A stretch of 64,000 nucleotides of DNA from Flexibacter flexilis DSM 6793 (lineage in GTDB: Bacteria > Bacteroidota > Bacteroidia > Cytophagales > Flexibacteraceae): contig NZ_FOLE01000011.1 of the NCBI RefSeq assembly GCF_900112255.1, positions 62,001 through 126,000 on the forward strand. The letters run 5' to 3'. Made by a program: the position numbers and the translations under genes. The notes beneath the pieces are model-generated. The model had not been told where the DNA came from and ran no database searches. It was given only the letters and a program-made list of their open reading frames with translations. Positions 35,844 to 44,930 of this stretch are shown in pieces; position 1 is the first letter of the stretch; the number at the start of each line of letters is the position of its first letter.

Positions 35844-36530
35844 TTAGGCTAAAACCGAAAGCACAGATTCAAAAATAGCGCGTCCGTCGGTGTTGCTAAG
35901 TGCCGCCGAAGTAGCTCTTTCGGGGTGTGGCATCATACCAAACACGTTACGGCCTTTGTTGCAAACGCCTGCAATGTTATCAATCGCACCGTTTGGATTA
36001 AATTCCTCAGCTACAACGCCTTGCGCATCGCAATACTGAAATAAAATTTGGTCGTTGGCTTTTAGCTCTTCGATTACCTGCGTGGAAGCAAAGTAACGGC
36101 CTTCGCCATGTGCAATCGGAATTTTGTAAGCTTGTGCGGCAAGTCCCTGCGTGATAGCCGTCTGGAACGTGGCAGGTTTGATGTACACATTTTTACAAAT
36201 AAATTGTTGGCTGTTATTGTGTAACAATGCACCTGGGACAAGTCCTGCTTCTGTCAGAATCTGAAACCCATTGCAAACGCCCAACACGTAGCCACCACGA
36301 TTCGCATGCGCAATCACCTCTTGCATGATAGGCGAAAAACGCGCAATCGCACCCGAACGCAAATAATCGCCATAAGAGAAGCCCCCTGGAAGTACCACAA
36401 AATCGCAGCCTTGCAAGTCAGTGTCTTTGTGCCAAAGTTGCACGACTTCTTGTTGTAAATCGTGGCGCAAAGAATGCACCATGTCTGCATCGCAGTTAGA
36501 ACCCGGAAAAACAATTACGCCAAATTTCAT
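35844..36530 (-). CDS. purQ: Phosphoribosylformylglycinamidine synthase, glutaminase subunit
   Basis: PurQ releases ammonia from glutamine for PurL in purine synthesis. The 228-residue product starts MKFGVIVFPGSNCDADM; the nucleophile cysteine is in GGYVLGVCNGFQILTEAG near residue 90 and the catalytic histidine and glutamate are in MMPHPERAT near the C-terminus. A separate PurQ implies a short PurL and a PurS elsewhere, not the large fused PurL. It is a single-gene unit. Confidence 0.95.
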   Translation of the reverse strand: MKFGVIVFPGSNCDADMVHSLRHDLQQEVVQLWHKDTDLQGCDFVVLPGGFSYGDYLRSGAIARFSPIMQEVIAHANRGGYVLGVCNGFQILTEAGLVPGALLHNNSQQFICKNVYIKPATFQTAITQGLAAQAYKIPIAHGEGRYFASTQVIEELKANDQILFQYCDAQGVVAEEFNPNGAIDNIAGVCNKGRNVFGMMPHPERATSAALSNTDGRAIFESVLSVLA

Positions 36531-36655
36531 AAGAAGATGATTATAAAAAATTTAAGCCACGAAATTACACACAGTTCGGGCGGTAAACAATAAAAATTTG
36601 ATTGTTGTGTTGCTTGTGGTCGTTTTTTGTAAAATGTAGTTTTTTTATATAAAAA

Positions 36656-36688
36656 TTCAGGCTGTGTTCAACGTGAACACAGCCTGAA
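36656..36688 (-). terminator. Terminator of the FadN-type gene
   Basis: TTCAGGCTGTGTTCA (36656-36670) pairs perfectly with TGAACACAGCCTGAA (36674-36688) around a 3-nt loop. On the minus strand TTTTT follows. Confidence 0.95.
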
Positions 36689-36716
36689 AAAATCAAAACA
36701 CAATAAACAATATAAA

Positions 36717-39173
36717 TTAGTTGCGGATTACTTTGCCGCCATTCAAAAGGCTTTGGATACGTTCCAATGTTTTGCGTTCGCCAGAAAGCGACAAGAACGC
36801 CTCACGCTCCAAGTCCAATAAGTATTGTTCGGTTACTAATTGCGGATAAGACAAATCGCCACCCGAAATCACATAAGCGAGTTTCTCGGCTACTTTTTGG
36901 TCGTGTTCCGAAATGTAACGTCCCATGCGCATCGCGTTGATACCTGCTTTGAAAAGCGCGATACCTGCTTTGCCTTGTACTTTGATATCGGTGCGTTGTT
37001 TTGGTTGTGTATAACCAGCGTTAGCCAAATCCAATACAAATTCTTTCGCATCACGAATCTGACGAGAAAGGTTCGTAGAGATACGGTCGCCACGACGCAA
37101 AATGTTCATGTCGAACGCCTCGTTAGCCGAAGTAGCCACTTTAGCCGTCGCGATGTTCATAAACGCATTTTGCAAACGGTTCAATTCTGGGTCGCCAGTT
37201 TCTACGGACGAAGAAACGCGCAAAGCCATTTCTTTTGTACCGCCACCAGCAGGGATAAGACCTACGCCCAATTCCACCAAACCGATATACGTTTCGGCTG
37301 CTGCTTGTACGCCGTCTGCGTGCATCGTGAACTCGCAACCACCGCCCAAAGTAAGGCCGTGTGGTGCAACTACCACTGGTACAGACGAATAACGCGCACG
37401 CATTACCGTATTTTGGAACTGGCGAATCATCATGTCCACTTCGTCGTATTCTTGCTCAACAGCAAACATAAACAACATGGCCAAGTTAGCACCCGCCGAG
37501 AAGTTAGAACCTTGATTACCAATTACCAAACCTCTGTAGCTCTTTTCAGTCAAAGAGATTGCTTTGTTTACGCCTTCGATTACTTCCGCGCCCAACGTGT
37601 TCATTTTGGTATGGAATTCCACGCCCAAAACGCCGTCGCCCAAATCGAAAATCGTAGAACCTGCATTGCCCCATACTTTGTTGGTGCTGCGCAAGTTGTC
37701 CAAAATAATGAAGTTTTCAGTACCTGGGATACCTTTGTACGATTTGGTAGCTACGTCGTAGAACTTGCGCACGCCACCTTCTACTTTGTAGAATGAAGTG
37801 TGACCAGCTGCTAACATTTCCGTAACCCAAGCCGCAGGTTTTTTGCCCAAAGCCGTCATGATTTCGATAGCTTTCGCCACGCCAATTGCGTCCCATTTCT
37901 CGAATGGACCTACTTCCCAACCGAAACCAGCACGAAGTGCATCGTCAATTTTGTAAAGCTCATCAGAAATTTCTGGAATGCGGTGCGAAACGTATTGGAA
38001 CAAACCAGCAAACATTTGTCTGTAAAATTCGCCTGCTTTGTCTTGGCCTTTTACCAACACTTTGAAGCGGTCTTTTACAACTTCAATTGTTTTAGTAAGC
38101 TCCAATGTTGCGAATTTCACTTTACCCGCAGGGGCATATTCTAATGTTTTGAGGTTAAGGCTATGAATTTCTTTCGCGCCATTTGCCCCAACTGTTTTCT
38201 TGTAGAAACCTTGTTTGGTTTTGTCGCCAAGCCATTTGTTCGCTTCCATTTGCTTCAAAAATTCAGGCAACACGAAAATGTCGCGTGATTCGTCGTTTGG
38301 AAGAGCTGCGTACAAGTTGCTGGCCACTTTCGTAAGTGTGTCCAAACCAACCACGTCCGAAGTACGGAAAGTAGCCGATTTAGCGTGTCCGATTACAGGA
38401 CCAGTGAGTTTGTCCACTTCGTCGATGGTCATATCAAGGTCTTGCATAATCTTGATTACTTCCATGATGGCATAAACGCCCACGCGGTTAGCGATGAAAG
38501 CAGGCGTATCTTTACACAAAACGGTTGTTTTGCCCAAGAAACGGTCGCCGTAGTGCATCAAGAAATTAACCACTTCTGCATCAGTGTGAGGCGTAGGGAT
38601 AATTTCGAGCAAACGCAAATAGCGTGGAGGGTTGAAGAAGTGAACACCGCAGAAGTTTTTCACGAAATCTTCCGAACGGCCTTCCGCCATCAAATGAATC
38701 GGAATACCAGAGGTGTTAGAAGTAATTAGTGTACCTGGTTTGCGGTATTTTTCTACTTGTTCAAAAACAGTTTTTTTGATAGCCAAGTTTTCTACTACTA
38801 CCTCAATTACCCAATCCGAATTGGCAATGTCTTTCATGTTGTCTTCGAAGTTGCCAAGCGAAACGCGGCTTGCAAACGAAGCATGATACAAAGGATTTGG
38901 GTTTGATTTTACGGCAGAAGTGAAAGCGTCCGTAACAATGCGGTTACGCACTGCTTTATCGTTTACAGTAAGGCCTTTCGCTTTTTCTGCGTCGTTTGGT
39001 TCTTTTGGTGCAATATCTAAAAGTAATACTTCTACACCAACGTTGGCCAAATGGCAAGCGATGCGGCTGCCCATTACGCCCGAACCCAAAACGGTTGCGC
39101 GGCGAATACGGCGTTGTGAGGCTGGAATTACAGCAACATTGGAAGTTGCTGGTGAAGCAAAAGTCATGTCCAT
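36717..39173 (-). CDS. fadN: 3-hydroxyacyl-CoA dehydrogenase / enoyl-CoA hydratase, FadN type
   Basis: This fused enzyme carries out two steps of fatty acid beta-oxidation. The 818-residue product has the dehydrogenase first: ATVLGSGVMGSRIACHLANVG near residue 30 binds NAD, and GVHFFNPPRYLRLLEIIPT holds the catalytic histidine. The hydratase-like part is C-terminal (about residues 480-700), with GSNFSAGANLAMLF and GLTLGGGCEFTMHADG. This order is that of Bacillus FadN and the reverse of E. coli FadB. No thiolase or acyl-CoA dehydrogenase gene is adjacent. Confidence 0.92.
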   Translation of the reverse strand: MDMTFASPATSNVAVIPASQRRIRRATVLGSGVMGSRIACHLANVGVEVLLLDIAPKEPNDAEKAKGLTVNDKAVRNRIVTDAFTSAVKSNPNPLYHASFASRVSLGNFEDNMKDIANSDWVIEVVVENLAIKKTVFEQVEKYRKPGTLITSNTSGIPIHLMAEGRSEDFVKNFCGVHFFNPPRYLRLLEIIPTPHTDAEVVNFLMHYGDRFLGKTTVLCKDTPAFIANRVGVYAIMEVIKIMQDLDMTIDEVDKLTGPVIGHAKSATFRTSDVVGLDTLTKVASNLYAALPNDESRDIFVLPEFLKQMEANKWLGDKTKQGFYKKTVGANGAKEIHSLNLKTLEYAPAGKVKFATLELTKTIEVVKDRFKVLVKGQDKAGEFYRQMFAGLFQYVSHRIPEISDELYKIDDALRAGFGWEVGPFEKWDAIGVAKAIEIMTALGKKPAAWVTEMLAAGHTSFYKVEGGVRKFYDVATKSYKGIPGTENFIILDNLRSTNKVWGNAGSTIFDLGDGVLGVEFHTKMNTLGAEVIEGVNKAISLTEKSYRGLVIGNQGSNFSAGANLAMLFMFAVEQEYDEVDMMIRQFQNTVMRARYSSVPVVVAPHGLTLGGGCEFTMHADGVQAAAETYIGLVELGVGLIPAGGGTKEMALRVSSSVETGDPELNRLQNAFMNIATAKVATSANEAFDMNILRRGDRISTNLSRQIRDAKEFVLDLANAGYTQPKQRTDIKVQGKAGIALFKAGINAMRMGRYISEHDQKVAEKLAYVISGGDLSYPQLVTEQYLLDLEREAFLSLSGERKTLERIQSLLNGGKVIRN

Positions 39174-39218
39174 AATATAAATGATGTATTTTGGTTTCGG
39201 GTGTTAAATTTAACTGAA

Positions 39219-39226
39219 CAAAGATA
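39219..39226 (-). promoter_or_regulatory. -7 element for the FadN-type gene
   Basis: On the minus strand TATCTTTG matches TAnnTTTG, 45 nt before the start codon. No TTTG lies at the usual distance. Confidence 0.45.
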
Positions 39227-39425
39227 GTTAAAAAATAATTGGGTGGTAATTTTTTTTGAAATATTTTTTTTATTGTTGATATTGAGCATATTACAAAACA
39301 TTATTTGTACTCGTATAGCTTAACAAATATTCCACAAGTATTGTATTTTTTTTATAAACCTTGTATTTGCGACAGCCCACGCCACCAACTTTTGAAATGT
39401 AACACGATTGGCTAATAACGTTTGG

Positions 39426-39455
39426 TTGGCCTTACATTGTCAAATTTTATTTTTG
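39426..39455 (+). promoter_or_regulatory. Near-consensus promoter in the 39.4-kb spacer
   Basis: GTTG (39425-39428), 19 nt, then TATTTTTG (39448-39455), which fits TAnnTTTG. It points toward a 19-codon reading frame and the gene at 39631. Confidence 0.5.
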
Positions 39456-39482
39456 CCAAATAATTATATGGTTACAACAAAA

Positions 39483-39542
39483 ATGAACAATTATAAATTT
39501 TGTATTGGGTGTGTTTTGTATTTTTCTTGTTCGGCTTTTTAA
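39483..39542 (+). CDS. Possible micropeptide resembling a lipoprotein signal
   Basis: A 19-codon frame starts 28 nt after the promoter-like element. It reads MNNYKFCIGCVLYFSCSAF, a short basic start, hydrophobic stretch and cysteine near the end, as in lipoprotein signals. It could be a remnant, a leader peptide or chance. No homolog is recognised. Confidence 0.2.
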   Translation: MNNYKFCIGCVLYFSCSAF

Positions 39543-39630
39543 TTACATTTGAGCTAAAGCACCCACACCAAGCCAAAAGCCCAACGACTTTTATTTTATA
39601 TACGTTCTTTTCCTTTGTTTACTTGATTTT

Positions 39631-40824
39631 ATGATTCCTCCAATCAGACAAAACTACAACGAGCAATTTACCGACGAAAAGTATCAGGCTTTGCGCCAAT
39701 GGCTTTACGCGCCTTACAACTACGAAATTGAATTTCGCATTGCCGAAACGCCCGTTTTCATTCCCAAAGCCCTGACCGACCACGTGGTAAAGGCTTGTGA
39801 TGAAATTATTGACGTAATCGTGCGTCCAGACTTTAAGCAAATCACCCAAAAAGCCGTTCCCGAAGGCCTTTTTGTGCCCAACGAAGACGAACATACGCTT
39901 TGTTTGGCCATAGATTTTGCCATTTGTCAGGACAAACAAACTGGCGAACTGATTCCGCAACTGATTGAATTACAGGGATTCCCGTCGTTGTATGCGTTTC
40001 AGCAGTTCATTGCGTTGGGCTATCGCAAATTTTTTGATATTCCGCCGCAACTTGATTATTTGTTCGGAGGCCTGACGGCCGAAAGCTACGTGGAACTGTT
40101 GCGCGAAGTGTTTCTGGGCAAACACGCCGTTGAAAATGTGATTTTGTTGGAGGTGGAACCCGAAAAACAAAAAACCAAAGTCGATTTTTATTGCACCCAA
40201 GACTATACAGGCATCAAGCCCGTGTGCATTACGGAAGTGATACGCGAAGGCCGCAAGCTTTATTATATGCGCGATGGCGTCAAAACGCCGATTTACCGCA
40301 TTTACAACCGCGTGATTTTTGATGAGTTGAGCCGCCGCACGGATTTAGATTTGCAGTTTAACCTCACCGAAGATGTAGATGTGGAATGGGCAGGCCATCC
40401 GAACTGGTTTTTCCGTATCAGCAAATACACGTTGCCGTTCCTGAAAAGCCGCTATGTACCCGAAACCAAGTTTTTGAGCCAGTACACGGAATATCCGCAA
40501 GACCTCGAAAATTATGTACTCAAGCCGTTGTTTTCGTTTGCGGGTGTGGGCGTGATTTTCAATGTTACGCAAGCTGACATCGACGCAATTGCCGACAAGG
40601 AAAATTATATTTTGATGAAAAAAGTAGAATACGCGCCTGCGCTACATTCGCCAGACGGAGACATCAAAACCGAATTGCGCATGTTGTTCATTTGGAAAGA
40701 TGGCGATGCGCGTCCGACACTGGCCACGAGTTTGGTAAGGCTTGGCCGCGCCGACCTGATGGGCGTGCGTTACAACAAAGATAAAACGTGGGTTGGCGGC
40801 TCGGCTGCTTTCTTTGAAAAATGA
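39631..40824 (+). CDS. Conserved unknown protein with ATP-grasp-like C-terminal half
   Basis: The 397-residue product is not assigned a function. The C-terminal half shows spaced elements like those of ATP-grasp ligases: YVLKPLFSFAGVGVIF near residue 291 (a lysine and glycine-rich loop), TELRMLFIW near 350 and TSLVRLGRADLMGVRYNKD near 370, where acidic and Asn residues usually bind Mg-ATP. The N-terminal half (IPQLIELQGFPSLYAFQQF) may bind an acid substrate. It starts at an ATG 89 nt after the micropeptide frame and forms a single unit with its own terminator. Confidence 0.6.
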   Translation: MIPPIRQNYNEQFTDEKYQALRQWLYAPYNYEIEFRIAETPVFIPKALTDHVVKACDEIIDVIVRPDFKQITQKAVPEGLFVPNEDEHTLCLAIDFAICQDKQTGELIPQLIELQGFPSLYAFQQFIALGYRKFFDIPPQLDYLFGGLTAESYVELLREVFLGKHAVENVILLEVEPEKQKTKVDFYCTQDYTGIKPVCITEVIREGRKLYYMRDGVKTPIYRIYNRVIFDELSRRTDLDLQFNLTEDVDVEWAGHPNWFFRISKYTLPFLKSRYVPETKFLSQYTEYPQDLENYVLKPLFSFAGVGVIFNVTQADIDAIADKENYILMKKVEYAPALHSPDGDIKTELRMLFIWKDGDARPTLATSLVRLGRADLMGVRYNKDKTWVGGSAAFFEK

Positions 40825-40855
40825 AATTTTTGAGAAAATAACACGAAATGAACGA

Positions 40856-40889
40856 AATAGGTATGTGGTAGCCACGTACCTATTTTTAT
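40856..40889 (+). terminator. Terminator of the ATP-grasp-like gene
   Basis: AATAGGTATGTGG (40856-40868) pairs with CCACGTACCTATT (40872-40884) over 13 bp with one G-U pair and a 3-nt loop, followed by TTTATT. Confidence 0.85.
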
Positions 40890-40961
40890 TGGCATTAGTA
40901 ACATATAGTAAAAAGTGTACCTTTACTTTTTAGAGAAAAAGGACTTTTTGTAAAAAACGCG

Positions 40962-41690
40962 ATGTTTGAGAAATATTATTTGTTTGTGCTGCTGGCACTC
41001 ATTTCAGAAATTATCGGGACTACTTCGGGTTTTGGTTCGTCTATTTTGTTTGTGCCCATAGCGTCCATGTTTTTTGATTTCAAAACCGTGTTAGGCATTA
41101 CGGCGGTGTTTCATGTGTTCAGCAATTTGTCCAAAATCGCGCTGTTTAAGCAAGGAATCCAGAAAGACATTGCCTTGAAATTGGGGATTCCTGCGGTGGT
41201 TTTTGTGATAATTGGCGCGTGGCTTACGGCGTATTTGCCCGTCAAGTACATGGAATTGGGTATGAATTTCGCGTTGGCTCTTTTGTCTATTTACCTGATT
41301 ATCAATTTCAATAAAACCATTGAGCAAACAAACTCCAATCTGTATTTGGGTGGTGTGGCTTCGGGCTTTTTGGCGGGTGTGGCTGGCACAGGCGGAGCTA
41401 TTCGAGGAATTACTTTGTCGGCTTTTCATTTGCCCAAAGAAATATTTATTGCTACGTCCGCACTCATAGATTTGGGGGTGGACAGCAGTCGCGCGGTGGT
41501 GTATGTGGCCAATGGTTATTTTCAGAAAGAATACATTGTGCTCATTCCTGTACTGATTGGCGTGAGTGTGTTGGGGAGTTATTTGGGTAAACTTATCCTG
41601 CAACGCACTTCGGAAAAGGCGTTTCGCTACATCGTGTTGGCTGTGATTGTATGCACGTCGGCGTTTCAGATTTTGAAACTTTTGCACTAA
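40962..41690 (+). CDS. TSUP (TauE/SafE) family membrane permease
   Basis: A second, distinct member of the anion exporter family in this window. The 242-residue product has about eight membrane segments, the motif IIGTTSGFGSSILFVPI near residue 17 and GFLAGVAGTGGAIRGI near 134. It is shorter and unlike the copy at 23625-24419, so they are not recent duplicates. Its substrate is unknown. It is alone, between two terminators. Confidence 0.9.
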   Translation: MFEKYYLFVLLALISEIIGTTSGFGSSILFVPIASMFFDFKTVLGITAVFHVFSNLSKIALFKQGIQKDIALKLGIPAVVFVIIGAWLTAYLPVKYMELGMNFALALLSIYLIINFNKTIEQTNSNLYLGGVASGFLAGVAGTGGAIRGITLSAFHLPKEIFIATSALIDLGVDSSRAVVYVANGYFQKEYIVLIPVLIGVSVLGSYLGKLILQRTSEKAFRYIVLAVIVCTSAFQILKLLH

Positions 41691-41691
41691 A

Positions 41692-41737
41692 AATAAAAAG
41701 CCTATAAGTGTCTGATTTTACTTATAGGCTTTTTATT
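41692..41737. terminator. Bidirectional terminator between the TSUP gene and gatB
   Basis: The 18-nt arms 41692-41709 and 41720-41737 pair perfectly around a 10-nt loop, with A- and T-runs at the stem base. Confidence 0.95.
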
Positions 41738-41775
41738 TAATGAATTTGTATTATAAATATTGTAAAATTAGATTT

Positions 41776-43227
41776 TTAAGCATTGTTCAAGGCTTCTTCC
41801 ATGAGCTTGTTGGCTACTTTCGGGTCGGCTTTTCCTTTGGTGGCTTTCATCAAATCGCCCATAAACATTCCCAAAATCCCTTTTTTGCCGCCTTTGTATT
41901 CGGCTACTTTTTGCGGGTATTTCGCGATGATTTCGGCAATAATTGGCGTAAGCGAATCGGCGTCACCCTCTTGCAACACGTTGAGTTTTTCGGCAATGGC
42001 CAAAGGCGCGTCCGAATTTTCAAGCATGGCAGGGAATATTTTTTGTGCGCCTACCGTGTGGCTCACTTTGCCGCTTTCGATGAGTGCAATCAAATCGGCC
42101 AAACGTGCCGCACTAATCGGGAAGTCGTTGATGTGCAAAGTTCTTTCGTTCAAATACGATTTTACAGCACCCGTTACCCAGTTAGAAGCCATTTTGTAGC
42201 TGCTCGTATGGCGGCAAACTTCATCGAAATATAAAGCGATTTCTTTGCTGTCTGTCAATACGTTAGCATCATATTCTGACAAACCAAATTGTGCCGTAAA
42301 CTTCTCGAACAATTCGGCTGGCAGGCTTGGCATTAGTGCTTTGATGTCGGCAAGCCATTGGTCAGAAACTACGATTGGTTGCAAATCTGGCTCAGGGAAA
42401 TAGCGGTAATCGTTCAGATTCTCTTTGCTGCGCAAGCTGTACGTTTCGCCAGTGGTGGCATCGAACATACGCGTTTCGGATACAATCGTCTGGCCTGCTT
42501 CCGCCAATACAATTTGACGGTCAATTTCGTGTTCGATGGCGCGTTGTACGTTGCGGAAAGAGTTCATGTTTTTCACTTCCACTTTGTTGCCAAACTTGGT
42601 AGTGCCTACGGGCATAATCGAAATGTTGGCATCGCAACGCAACGAACCTTCTTCCATGTTGCCATCGCAAATTTCCAGATAGCGCACCAATTTGCGTACT
42701 TCGTTCAGGTAGGCGTAAGCCTCATCCGAATTGCAAATTTCTGGCTCTGAAACAATCTCGATAAGCGGCACGCCTGCGCGGTTAAGGTCAATCAACGATT
42801 CAATTTCGCCAGCCAAGTGCATAGACTTGCCCGCATCTTCTTCCATGTGAATGCGCGTAAGTTGTACATTTTTGGTAGAACCGTCTTTTAGCTTAATAGG
42901 CACGTGTCCGCCCACACAAATCGGCGTTTTATCTTGGGTGATTTGGTAGCCTTTTGGCAAGTCTGGATAAAAATAATTTTTACGGTCATAGAAATTGTAA
43001 CGCGTAATGGCCGAGTGGCACGCCAAACCCATTTTGATAGCGTATTCAACTACTTTGCGGTTGCTGCGCGGCAGCGTACCAGGGTGTGCCAACGTAATAA
43101 CACTAATGTTGGTATTGGGCAAATTGCCGAACTCTGTGGAGTCTGTGGAATAGGCTTTACTTGCTGTAAGCAATTGAGCGTGAACCTCTAAACCTATCAC
43201 GACGGTATATTTTTCTCTTGCAGACAT
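41776..43227 (-). CDS. gatB: Aspartyl/glutamyl-tRNA amidotransferase subunit B
   Basis: GatB is the kinase/amidase core of GatCAB, which converts Glu-tRNA(Gln) to Gln-tRNA(Gln). The ATG at 43227 gives 484 residues starting MSAREKYTVVIGLEVHAQLL; the longer frame to 43299 adds non-family residues. The catalytic domain has FYDRKNYFYPDLPKGYQITQ and GSLRCDANISI, and the C-terminal YqeY-like tail ends NKLMEEALNNA. gatA and gatC are not adjacent, which is common in this phylum. Confidence 0.96.
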   Translation of the reverse strand: MSAREKYTVVIGLEVHAQLLTASKAYSTDSTEFGNLPNTNISVITLAHPGTLPRSNRKVVEYAIKMGLACHSAITRYNFYDRKNYFYPDLPKGYQITQDKTPICVGGHVPIKLKDGSTKNVQLTRIHMEEDAGKSMHLAGEIESLIDLNRAGVPLIEIVSEPEICNSDEAYAYLNEVRKLVRYLEICDGNMEEGSLRCDANISIMPVGTTKFGNKVEVKNMNSFRNVQRAIEHEIDRQIVLAEAGQTIVSETRMFDATTGETYSLRSKENLNDYRYFPEPDLQPIVVSDQWLADIKALMPSLPAELFEKFTAQFGLSEYDANVLTDSKEIALYFDEVCRHTSSYKMASNWVTGAVKSYLNERTLHINDFPISAARLADLIALIESGKVSHTVGAQKIFPAMLENSDAPLAIAEKLNVLQEGDADSLTPIIAEIIAKYPQKVAEYKGGKKGILGMFMGDLMKATKGKADPKVANKLMEEALNNA

Positions 43228-43414
43228 TGATGTTGATTTTGATGCGTTTGGGTAAGGTTTACAGCCGCCGCAAAGGGGTGTACTTTGCTTATAAAGCACT
43301 GTATTTTATCCGAACCGCAAATATACAGATTGTTTGGGATTGTGTAGGCCGCTTTCAGGCTTTTTTTGTGGGCATATTGGCCGATTTTGGGGTATAATTT
43401 TCCCGAAAAAACAA

Positions 43415-43453
43415 AAACGAGGTACACCGACACGCCGCCGATGTACCTCGTTT
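43415..43453 (-). terminator. Terminator of the M16 peptidase pair
   Basis: AAACGAGGTACA (43415-43426) pairs perfectly with TGTACCTCGTTT (43442-43453). On the minus strand TTTGTTTTTT follows. Confidence 0.85.
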
Positions 43454-43481
43454 GTATTTTCATTTCTACCAAAAGCAACGA

Positions 43482-44864
43482 TTAAAAACCGTCTGTTTTG
43501 ATGTCTTTTTCCGAATACTTTCCGTACTTTTTCACTTTCTCGCGAATCTCTGAGCCTTTGCCCGTCAGTACGAATTGCAAATTATTTTTAGGGAAATATT
43601 TAGCAATAATTTCTTTGGCGCGTTCTGGCGTGATAGCGTCCACATCGCGTTGGAAATTGTTAATTACCGACTCATCAAAGCCATAAATATACATTTCCGT
43701 TAGCAAATCTGCCAACGCACCCGACGTTTCGTAAGTAGGCGGATAGTTGCCTTTCACGTAGTTTTTGGCTGAGTTCAAAATTTCCTGATTCACACCGTGT
43801 TTGTGCAAACTGTCCAACACGTCTAAGGCCATATCTATCGCCTCGATGGTCGTTGAGTTTTTGGTAAATGTCGAAATCTGGAACGTACCCGCATACTTCA
43901 GTCGGTCGAAACGGCTATTTGCACCGTATGTCAAGCCCGAATTTACGCGCAACGCATCATTGAGCCACGAGGTGAAACGGCCTCCCAAAATCGTGTTAAT
44001 TACTTGTATGCCAACATAATCTGAGTTGTTGCGCGTTACGCCTTTGCCGCCAATGCGGAACGTAGTTTCGCGGGCATCGTCTTTGTTTACCAACAAAATG
44101 CGGCTTTCCGTAAAGTCCAAATTCGGTGTTCCCAAATTCAGTTTAGTTGGTTGGCTGCTTGGTTGCCAAGTGCCAAACAAAGCCGTAATTTCTTTGAGCA
44201 TGGCTTTAGCCGAAAAATCGCCCACCACCGCAATGGCCGTTTCGGTCGGTGCGTATTCTTTGCCATAAAATTGCTTTACGTCCTGCACCGTGATTTTGCT
44301 CACTGTGCCTTCCGAACCCGTTACAGGCGTGCCGTAAGGGTGCGAACCGTACATAAACGCATTGTAATACGAGCCGATTACCTCGCGCGGACTTTCTTTT
44401 TGTTGCTTGAGTTGAGCCACAAGGCGTGTTTTGTGTTTGTCAAATTCTTGTGCATCAAACACAGGATTGACCAACACATCGTGCAGCATATCAAGCACTA
44501 AGGCTTGGTCTTTCTTGGCAAACGAAGCCGAAATTTCGGACGCTTCCTTGCCCGCACCAGTGGCCAATTCTGCACCCACAAACTCCAATTTTTCTTCGAT
44601 TTGCTCTTTGCTGTATTTTTTTGTGCCAAACAAAAGCGCGTCGGCAGTCAGGGCGGCCAAGCCGTAACGGTTGCCGTCTTTCACAGACCCCGCCGTTACC
44701 GCTACCGAAACATTGACCATCGGCACTTCGTGTTGCTCCATCAAATAAACGGTAAGGCCGTTTTTGAGTTTTGTTTTTTGGTAAGCAGGCAATTTGAATG
44801 ACTGCGCCCAAAGGCTTTGTTGCGCCGTAAACAACAACATCGCCATGACAAATATTTTTTTCAT
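43482..44864 (-). CDS. M16 family protein without the zinc site
   Basis: M16 peptidases often work as heterodimers of an active and an inactive subunit. The 460-residue product has a signal peptide ending QSLWAQ and the M16 fold, starting KTKLKNGLTVYLMEQHEVP. Where active members have HxxEH it reads GLAALTADALLFGT, so zinc cannot bind. It retains the C-terminal R/Y-type substrate-contact region (TYGANSRFDRLKYAGTF). It is cotranscribed with the active partner just upstream (66-nt gap) and is probably periplasmic. Confidence 0.92.
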   Translation of the reverse strand: MKKIFVMAMLLFTAQQSLWAQSFKLPAYQKTKLKNGLTVYLMEQHEVPMVNVSVAVTAGSVKDGNRYGLAALTADALLFGTKKYSKEQIEEKLEFVGAELATGAGKEASEISASFAKKDQALVLDMLHDVLVNPVFDAQEFDKHKTRLVAQLKQQKESPREVIGSYYNAFMYGSHPYGTPVTGSEGTVSKITVQDVKQFYGKEYAPTETAIAVVGDFSAKAMLKEITALFGTWQPSSQPTKLNLGTPNLDFTESRILLVNKDDARETTFRIGGKGVTRNNSDYVGIQVINTILGGRFTSWLNDALRVNSGLTYGANSRFDRLKYAGTFQISTFTKNSTTIEAIDMALDVLDSLHKHGVNQEILNSAKNYVKGNYPPTYETSGALADLLTEMYIYGFDESVINNFQRDVDAITPERAKEIIAKYFPKNNLQFVLTGKGSEIREKVKKYGKYSEKDIKTDGF

Positions 44865-44930
44865 CGGATTGAAATATTCGATTTTGAAATTTTTTAAATC
44901 AAGAATAAATAACAGAAAACCAGCGACTTA

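Noticed and set aside
36840-37796. Plus-strand frame of 318 codons opposite fadN
   Set aside because: It is antisense to a well-conserved beta-oxidation enzyme; long shadow frames are common in such genes.
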